Shown here: one piece after another, positions 57,201 to 64,000 of the stretch
How positions within the stretch are numbered: the first letter of the stretch is position 1
Layout: each line of letters begins with the position of its first letter
Source: Xestospongia muta
Lineage: Eukaryota > Porifera > Demospongiae > Haplosclerida > Petrosiidae
NCBI GenBank assembly: GCA_963693285.1
Contig: OY848929.1
Location: forward strand, 560,501-624,500
Reading direction: 5' to 3'
DNA length: 64,000 nt
Program-made: the position numbers and the translations under genes
The notes under the pieces: generated by a model
What the model saw: the letters and a program-made list of their open reading frames with translations, nothing else
What the model was told of the DNA's origin: nothing
The model's database searches: none

Positions 57201-58115
57201 TGTCTTCAATTTGTTTTCCCAATCTATATATGGAGTATTGTCTTTGTTATTATCATTCTTAGTCGTTACTCCTATAGGTTAGCTCGGATTACAGGGAGAC
57301 ACTCTGTAGCTGTACTAGTCACACTGATCTATCTCTCTTACTCTAAGATACTGGCGACTATTGTTAATGCATTGACATTTACAAAAATTAAAACTGAACA
57401 CACTCAATATACAGTGTGGTACTTTTATGGAGACTTGAAGTTTGGCAGAGGACTTCATTTGATTCCGCTATTTCTATCTCTAGCTATGTTACTGCTGTTC
57501 ATTTTACCAGTGACCTTTATAACAACCTTAGCTCCATTTCTGAGACGATTTAGGATCATTAATAGATACATGCCACTAACAGATGCTGTGTTTGCTCCAT
57601 ATAAAGACAAATGGAGATTTTGGTTTGGTGCTCGTCTTTGTCTCCTTGTTATTGCTTACATTATTGCAGCTGTATTGAGAGGGTTAAATGTTAAACTATT
57701 ACTTGGTTTCCAACATATTCTAGTTGTTGGTTTCTCTCTTGTGCAAGCTTTTGTCCAACCATTCAAAAATACATTGATTGGAGTATTAGATCTATCTTTT
57801 ATGCTAAACTTTGCTCTGATTGCATTTGCTGTTGTCTACTTAGAGACACAGGGACCCTTTCTTCATGTTGCAAGTGCAATCCTTATGACTCTAGCGTTAC
57901 TTGTATTTATTGGTATCATCTTCTTCCATTGTTACAAAGTCTTAAAGCCATGTTGTCGAGGTCATATTAAGAATGGATCCTTATTAGATGTTAGAGCTTA
58001 TAAACCCATCAACTATGGTACTCAATCTAAAACAGTTACACACAGTGAGATACCAGATGTCCAATATTGCGAGTATCGTGAACCACTCCTATCTAGTGAT
58101 GATGAACGTTACTAG
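54291..58115 (+). CDS. Intronless 1274-residue multipass protein with beta-helix-like ectodomain
   Basis: One uninterrupted ORF. Translation may start at the first ATG (54291) or at the methionine 13 codons later; the latter gives a signal peptide MKPFYALLLLCILGGHCG. Residues about 30-780 are rich in N-linked sequons and N/T/I repeats such as NVTNLTIFNIKFEGCGG, typical of right-handed beta-helix proteins. Around 780-880 there are cysteine-rich turns including CPPGFHPVDMSCWCE and CGQCKDNFSLVFGTQECRQC. The last 380 residues hold about nine or ten hydrophobic segments (for example ATILVYAAAGILLVFLIFLL, WSIVFVIIIL, LGFQHILVVGFSLVQAFVQP), then a 50-residue cytoplasmic tail with YKPINYG. It looks like a large receptor or channel. 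I do not recognise a named family. Confidence 0.8.
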   Translation: MSINDAITMSTKMKPFYALLLLCILGGHCGVINLLDDNNHTLDYYLCGEHHVLESDTIIILQSNITHYIQPNNNSVCLTSNIFNITIMSDNHPATVQCTGHQIINRQGFVFHNVTNLTIFNIKFEGCGGILTNPLVQFLNGSADSYFYFGEYQPAALVLDMCTDLSVSNIEIMEYLGFGMILSNSYGAIAMDNITIHNPVPYDNFTNKMFEKYLPSLASGSGLLIYYQKFNGSTCNQIVSNANINICSCNISGRFNWNYNGHLIQTLTDITEENYVDMPWPVVGAGGLTVIIVEARSNNISLNFYDLHVTRNTGFQAGGIVLLYIDVLVSVITINNAVIKGNCIIDNDTHYDLLGQSVTTYFLFFKNSQSYSSDYDLKSPLTITNSSFGGLSQPQECLDENTLGNFTEILVIQMPQDVINYNVVIRDSVFNGMVGSPNFGTGIAFYASSLWGCLFKRSLSVRLENITAINFQCSVHNSTWSCYNVGVFAFVRVLNASFIGGCFLNSSSSSVIFAKYSDLYLSGEPIFCRNQAETFGVIRLIEDTFLYFVEPLHAKFVSNKALLGAGIYAVEETVTHCVLQYLPEKYYDISNYTDMNITIEMNDNKAELAGNFLYGSPIEKCVLYRTNLGPSLDISLLINSTFKSTSSDGQDVSSIPWLICSCTPKVTPLKCEQQMITSSAHPGQIIQVSVAAFGVLQRASTFALVTAQFSNIPLSGILVSIQPEEVITRISSGQCTTLTYTIKHSITNLSSYPVNNIRLDLAPYTQTPRFHIDLTLLPCPPGFHPVDMSCWCETLYDNLHLDWNLQNGSVSRPPNSWLGFVDENKNYGYSAQCPPMYCHPEVSSVSLSDPDSLCFGERTGVLCGQCKDNFSLVFGTQECRQCSNAYLATILVYAAAGILLVFLIFLLQLTLTTGTINGLIFYVNIIGTTDGYLLGHSRCLSYLRIFIGLLNLNLGFPMCFYNGMDELAMRCLQFVFPIYIWSIVFVIIILSRYSYRLARITGRHSVAVLVTLIYLSYSKILATIVNALTFTKIKTEHTQYTVWYFYGDLKFGRGLHLIPLFLSLAMLLLFILPVTFITTLAPFLRRFRIINRYMPLTDAVFAPYKDKWRFWFGARLCLLVIAYIIAAVLRGLNVKLLLGFQHILVVGFSLVQAFVQPFKNTLIGVLDLSFMLNFALIAFAVVYLETQGPFLHVASAILMTLALLVFIGIIFFHCYKVLKPCCRGHIKNGSLLDVRAYKPINYGTQSKTVTHSEIPDVQYCEYREPLLSSDDERY

Positions 58116-58264
58116 ACAATTTTAAAATGTGCGTGTGTTCTTTTATCCTTATCCCTTATTTGTGTGTATGTGTGATAAAATCATTTAATTTTATTCATAA
58201 CCAATGTTGCCATGGACACATCTTTGTAATGAGTTGAGCTACACCCATTTTTGCAAAGTTCAAT

Positions 58265-61200
58265 ATGTCTCTTTCCTCACTTGTTCAAACACGTTCCATT
58301 GAGAATGTTCTCACACCAATAGCTACAAAGGTAAGTAAACTGCAACTATTATTCAAACTTAGTATGAGATATTCATCTTAGGTTTCATATTTAATGCTGA
58401 TAACTAAGACTCCAGTACAAACACATTTCCAAACACTCGATGAACCAGCTCACTCTGTGAAAGAAGCTGTACAGAAATTAGCTCAGAATGCTCAAAGAAT
58501 GATGACAGAATCTGAAGATGAAGTATGCTATCTAATTACTGATAAACAATGATTGATGTATTCTAGGAATTTCATAAAGAGATGAAACCAGCTTGTGAAC
58601 AGACATTGCTAGCAGCACAGCTCTTACTTGAAGCTGTTGGAGAAATGAAGAGGGCTTCTCCCCCTGTTGACTGCCAAAAGATGCATATTGCAGCACAAAA
58701 GATACTGGAAGGAACAATGAAGGTAGGTCTATTGGTCTATTGATACATAGAAACATAGGTCTATTGGTACATAGGAACATAGGTCTATTGGTACATAGGA
58801 ACATAGGTCTATTGGTACATAGGAACATAGGTCTATTGGTGCAGTTGATGTACATTAAGTTTGTTGGAACATTCTTATAGGTTTTATTAGTGTGGGATGA
58901 AAGTGAAGTACGCAAGATTATTTGTGCTGCACAATGGACACAGGACAGGCTCAAACTTGTTCAAGTAGCTCGTTCAATGAGAGCACTGTTAGTTTGTTAT
59001 ACAGTAAGTTCTTATACTTTAAACAGGTAATTTCACTAACAAATTAACAACTTTAGGGATTTTTTGAATCTATGTCTGTACTGATTAATTTATCAAACCA
59101 AAGACAACAGGTTCATACAATAATTAATTTTAATTAATTAATTATTGTTTTATTATCCTATCAAAGGAGATGACTATTGAACACAAGAAACAAAAACTGA
59201 ATTATTGTCTCAGTACTATTCATGAATGTCTGCCTCAGTTCTGTCGGGCAATGCAAGACTTTGTTAAAAATCCTGACACTGAAGTAATAAAGGTTTGATA
59301 ACCACATTAATAGTTGTTATTGAATCTGCTCCCCTCTTTCTTATAGGACAAGAAAGATGAGCTAACTAGCCTCATCTTCTCAGCTATTCAAGGTATTGTA
59401 GATGCTGTGAAGAAGACAGACAGTCAAGATGATCAGGAAGAGGAAGAGGAAGAAGAGGAAGAAGAACAGGAAGAGGAAGAAGTAATTCTCTCAACTAGTA
59501 TTATTTCAGCAGAGACAATGTCAGAACCAGGAAGTGAAACAATGGCTACTCACTTTAAAAAGGTATCCAATGGCATAGTAAGAGATATGTCATCATTTGA
59601 AACAATACAAGATTCAAGTGCAGCTGTCGGCAGACCAACGACATGTACTTGGTTTAGAGGAACTAGATGGATATATTGATGCTATTATTAAGAATTCAAC
59701 AGCAATAGCCAATGTGAGCAAACCTTATTACAAAGAGACAATTATACAACTCTGTCATGAAGTAAGTGTTATAATGAGTTGAGAACCACTTCAAATTTTC
59801 TATAAAGATTCTGAAAATTAGAGAAGTTCTTGGAAATCATCTGGAGGCATTTCAGAAAGCACCAACCTCAGTTGAAGCAAAGTCAGTATGTTAGTAGGCC
59901 ACGAATATGAAATATTCTTTTTTTGCTTTCTAGAGCTATCTTTAATAGGACCGTGGATGACTTATGCTTCAAGTTACAAGAATTAGATAAGACAGTTGCT
60001 AATTCTGTTGCTGATCAAGTGGCAGAAACATTCGTTGAACCATCAGCTCCAATAAATCAGCTGGTAGAAGCTGCCGTTGGAGGTTCTTCTTCTCCCATTG
60101 ACGAAGAGGTAAGAGAGAAATGACAGTTCACACTACTAACACATTGGTCTAGTCATCTAGTGATTCCATTGAGGGCCTCAAAAAAACTGTGGAAGTATTC
60201 AGACGGCATTCTCAAAGGCTTAGTGAAGTAGCTATCCATGCTGCACAGGGAACTCTTAGTAGGAAAAGTATGTGTGTAACTTTATTACTAAAAAATATCA
60301 CCAAATATTACATCATTAATATTGTCTTTACACTGCTGGTCTTAGTGGATCTGTTGGTAGTGCTTTAGCGTAACAAGATGATAATAAAAGGCAGCATTTG
60401 ACACTATTAATTAGTGATAACACCATTCATCATTTCCACTTAAGAACCAGAAGGATCACTTCTTTGATATAGCCTCAACAATCTTTATAAACTAATTTTT
60501 TACATGTACTTGTGGGTTCATAGTAAAGTCAACTATGAATATAGTTAAAACCAACCTCAACCTGTATAATTATGTTTTCTTGTATTTGTTGCATGTATTC
60601 TTGTATTGTTTCATGTACTTTTGTATTGTTATTATGTACTCTTGTATTGTTATCATGTATTCTTGTATTGTTTCATGTACTCTTGTATTGTTATCATGTA
60701 TTCTTGTATTGTTTCATGTACTCTTGTATTGTTATTATATATTCTTGTTATATAGGATCTAAAAGAATCAAGAAACTCACTAACCAACTAGATGACCTTA
60801 CTCAAAAAGTAGTATCAATTTCACTTGAAGTACGTAAAAATCCACAAAACCAAGAAGCTCGACAGCAACTTATTGAGCTCCGAAAAGAGTGGGCAGAAAA
60901 AGTCAAAGCACTGACAGCTGCTATTGATGAGATTGTTAATGTAGAAGACTTCACAGCTGCAACAGGTGAAGTGTATAAAGTTGGCAATGGATCCATTTTA
61001 CTTATTCATATGTCCATTTAGAGGCCAACATTGTTGATGATATGACAAGATGTCGTAAAGCTATAGATCAACGAAACTGGGTAGAGCTGGTCTCTATAGT
61101 CCACAATATAGCATCTAAAGCAAGAAGAGTATCGGATGTGGCAAAAACACGAGCAGCTGGAATCACTGACTTACAAACAAAAATAAGAGTAAGGGAGTCA

Positions 61201-64000
61201 GTGAAAATACTGGAGATTGGTATGTGTATTGATGTTCCTTTATATTACTGTTCATTAATATGTAATAGGTGTAGCAACAATGCTTGAAATGTCCAAGAGG
61301 CTTATTGATGGTCCAGTTGATGATGAAACATTGACAAAATTCATTCAATCTTTGGAACATGTACTAACCTGTATTCATAATGTTCAAGAAACTCTTCCTG
61401 AAACAATGGAACCTGTCTCCATGACAACAAGCTCTATAGGATCCTCAACTACTATCCAACATGTGAGTGACTCTATGCCGTGGGGACATATGGGAGTGGC
61501 TTTACAGGAGCCTCAGTCGACATCCACCCCCGTCTCTAGTTATAACCCATTATTGACAAAGATGCCATTTCAAGTTGAGCCCTCTGCTATGCCAACACCC
61601 CCAGTTATCTCCCCTCCTCCTTCTATGATACCATTTCAGGTTGAGTCCTCTGCTATGCCAACACCCCCAGTTGTCTCCCCTCCTCCTTTTATAATACCTA
61701 TGACAGCAACTTCAGTACCTCCTGGTCGTTATTACAAAGCTCCACTTTCTCCTACAGATCAGTGGATTATCTCAGAGTCTCCTGAATTGACCACACCTTC
61801 TTCGTTTGCACCAACAGATCCCTCATTGTCTGAAGTGGATTATGCTGTGCCTCCAATGGGTTCATTCCAGGACAAATCTCCTAAAACTTTCAAGCCACTA
61901 CCTTCTTTGACTCAGTCATCACGTCCAATTTTGAAAGATGAAGATTTCAAAAGTATCATGTACCCCAGTTCCCTTGGTGGTCTAAGTATAACTAACCCCT
62001 CCTTGATAGGAGCTCCCAGCTGGCAGAGTGAGTCATCAGTCAACGAAACTCAGAAAAAAGGTAGAAATGTTCCAATAATGTTGTTGTATAAATTATCGTT
62101 ACTTATTTGCAGGAGATGGTTTTGTCTCAACAACTGATAAGCATCTTCTCGAAGCATATACACAACCCTTACAACAAGTGGTGTCAGCTGCAGGTCAAGG
62201 CAACTCAGATCAGCTCAATTCACAAGTCATAGCTCTCTCTCAAAGAGCACGCCAACTAACAAAAATGGCAGAGTCAGCAGCTATTACTGCTCGTGATCCA
62301 GATGTAGCTCGGTAAGTACATTGGTAGTGTGGTAGAGATCCAACATACTTCTTTAATAAACACTACACACTGATTTCTTCTTTCTTCCTCATGCAGTGTG
62401 TTACATAAAGAATCAGCTATGCTAAACTACTTGACTCCACATGTGATCAGAAGAGCTGAAGAAATAGTTCATGGAGTCAAAGATCAAGAAGGAGAGGACA
62501 AAGATTTAGACAGTCTTAGTCAACAATGGGCAGGTCATGTACGTACACTAATTGAAGCCTCACAGAAGGCTAACATGCCGTGGTCACAGTCTGCAAGACG
62601 ACTCGTTAAGTCTGCTAAATCTAGGAAAGGTCTTGAGAAAGAGGTAAAGTTGTTATGTGACAATATCATATTAGATTTCATTGTGTGGTATTTAGGTTTC
62701 AAATATTAATTCTCAAACTGAAAGAATGGTAGATATTGCCATGACAACAATTAAAGCTGCTACTGTTGAAGATGCTATAGGAAGTACTGGGAACTTAGAT
62801 CATGAACCAGACCCTATAGTACAGGTGCAAATGTCAACATTGGTATCTATATCTTATGATCATCCTTTACAGAATCAAATAGAACAAGTCAATGACCATG
62901 TGCAGAACATCCAGACAATTACTCCAACATTTATCTCAACGGCTCAAGAGGTCGCTAAGAGTGATTCCGAGGGAAGAAGTTCAGAAACCGATCAACTGAA
63001 CTTCTTATCTCATGAATGGGCAACAAAGGTATGTTAGTAATAACATAGCCTCGGCTTATAGTAGTATGTAATGCTAACAAACTTCAAGTAGCTAAATTAA
63101 AGCTGCATGGTTTTGAATTAAGCTTTCTATTTCAGGCCAATGTACTGATGCGAGGTGTAGACGATATTACAATAGGAATGAGCGGTCCAGCTGATAGTCT
63201 ACTAATAGCAGCCAACTCAGGTGATCCAACACTCCTAGACCAACAAGTCAAGTCTATCACCAACCTATCCTCCTCCTTGATGACCATCTCTAAAGATTCT
63301 GTTCAGGGGTATGTAAATTTTTATTAGTAAGAGGAACTACTAATTTGTATTAGATGTACTGATGAAGAGAAAATAAAGATAGTACTTGATACAGCTGAGA
63401 CTTTGCAGCATTTGTCATCTGAACTAGTGGACTGTGCTAAAGGGATTGCCAGACTGTCACCAGAGGAAAGAGGAGAAGTGGCAAACCAAATCATTGTAGA
63501 AAAAGCAGAAGTTTTACGTCGTGACTGGGCAGCCAAAGTAATGGCATTTTGTGTGTAGAATGCTATCTATGTTTTCTCTCTATTGTAGATGCACCTTTTG
63601 ACTGCAAATATTGATGATTTGACTGCAAGAGTAGCTGGTCCACTTGATCGCCTGGTTAGTATTGCTTTGCAAGCCTCAAGGACTGAAGGAATGGCCAAAG
63701 ATCATTTGATGGGACAATTTGAGAAGAAGGAAGCATTTGTTAGTGATCAACTTGATGTTGTCAGGTAATACAAAGAGTACAATACAATAGTTAGTGTTTT
63801 TTTTCCTACTTTTAGTGACAATCTTTCCAATGTTATGAACAAATTAACAAGTACTGAGCCAGCTCTTCATAACTGTTCAAGAGGACTAGCTTTCATCCAC
63901 AAAGTTACTCCACATGTCATTGGAGCTGCTTGTTCTCTATCAAGTAATAATTTCTCTTTTAAAAACGATATACTTCTTTTCTTTATACTATCTTTCCAGG
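58265..64000 (+). CDS. VCL: Vinculin-family protein (partial, runs off the window), many exons
   Basis: The ATG at 58265 gives MSLSSLVQTRSIENVLTPIA, matching the vinculin head start, then VSYLMLITKTPVQTHF and KVLLVWDESEVRKIICAAQW. An acidic insert (E-rich, 59434-59483) lies in the head. Helical bundles follow: LGLEELDGYIDAIIKNSTAI, VVSISLEVRKNPQNQEARQQ and WAEKVKALTAAIDEIVNVED. A proline-rich linker (about 61480-62040) with two copies of a FQVE(P/S)SAMPTPPV(I/V)SPPP block comes next. After it more vinculin-type bundles occur (TDKHLLEAYTQPLQQVVSAA, LVSISYDHPLQNQIEQVNDH, NVLMRGVDDITIGMSGPADS), still open at 64000. Vinculin couples integrin or cadherin adhesions to actin. An apparent frame change at about 59590 is explained by a 46-bp intron. 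The overall assignment is strong, the exact subgroup less so. Confidence 0.85.
58730..58840. repeat. 24-bp tandem repeat in vinculin intron
   Basis: About five copies of a unit starting ATAGGTCTATTGGTAC, seen directly in the intron between two vinculin exons. Confidence 0.9.
60590..60755. repeat. Tandem repeat in vinculin intron
   Basis: Several imperfect copies of a 20-40 bp unit around CTTGTATTGTTTCATGTA, ending just before the exon starting GSKRIKKLTNQL. Confidence 0.85.

Noticed and set aside
58532..58954. Minus-strand 140-residue ORF with NRPMFLCT repeats
   Set aside because: Antisense translation of the 24-bp intron repeat in the vinculin gene.
59560..59700. Apparent frameshift in the vinculin gene
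   Set aside because: A GT...AG intron of 46 bp (59579-59624, approx.) joins HFKKVSNGI to LSADQRHVLGLEEL in the right frame.
60535..60762. Cysteine/leucine-rich repeated ORF
   Set aside because: Intron tandem repeat; the true exon starts at about 60755 with GSKRIKKL.

Overview
The window looks like a compact, AT-rich animal nuclear genome, most probably a demosponge of the Amphimedon type. The genes are unmistakably metazoan (Maelstrom, TRAK/Milton, RB1CC1/FIP200, vinculin, FERM band 4.1, CFAP43, CFAP410). They are split by many very short introns, often 40-70 bp and one apparently 46 bp, and neighbouring genes are often only 60-220 bp apart. The species assignment is inference from this gene style, not from a marker gene.

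Layout. 0.6-2.3 kb (-): KCMF1 E3 ligase. 2.66-2.9 kb (-): NDUFB2. 3.07-4.5 kb (+): CSN5. 4.6-5.2 kb (-): SNU13. 5.4-7.3 kb (+): CWC25. 7.4-8.5 kb (+): SRR1-domain protein. 9.5-13.2 kb (+): RB1CC1/FIP200 with a TQ-repeat array. 14.5-16.05 kb (+): Maelstrom. 16.3-18.8 kb (+): TRAK/Milton. 18.85-20.03 kb (-): CFAP410. 20.1-22.14 kb (-): PDE12. 22.2-25.63 kb: a composite duplicated block made of a CFAP43 fragment, a complete copper-only-SOD-like gene and a TRAK fragment. 25.8-34.95 kb (-): CFAP43, which carries in its introns a tRNA-Pro and, on the opposite strand, the second copy of the SOD-like gene. 35.2-37.9 kb (+): MIC60/IMMT. 37.96-38.18 kb (-): a small unknown gene. 38.3-40.5 kb (+): band 4.1-like FERM protein. 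40.96-45.96 kb (-): TCERG1. 46.1-47.9 kb (+): hexokinase. 48.0-50.8 kb (+): cytochrome P450. 51.3-52.1 kb (+): intronless GIY-YIG protein. 52.4-54.2 kb (-): histidine acid phosphatase (PXYLP1-like). 54.3-58.1 kb (+): intronless 1274-residue multipass protein with a large secreted-type ectodomain. 58.27 kb to the end (+): vinculin-family protein, running out of the window.

Most genes are housekeeping and do not form one pathway, but several are arranged head to head with only 100-220 bp between start codons. SNU13 and CWC25, both spliceosome factors, share one such gap; CSN5/NDUFB2, MIC60/CFAP43, hexokinase/TCERG1 and the acid phosphatase/multipass pair share others. The most unusual parts are the recently duplicated SOD-like locus with its fold-back palindrome, the multivalent TQ-motif array in FIP200, the atypical I-helix of the P450, the intronless GIY-YIG and multipass genes, and the vinculin relative with long helical repeats after its proline-rich linker.
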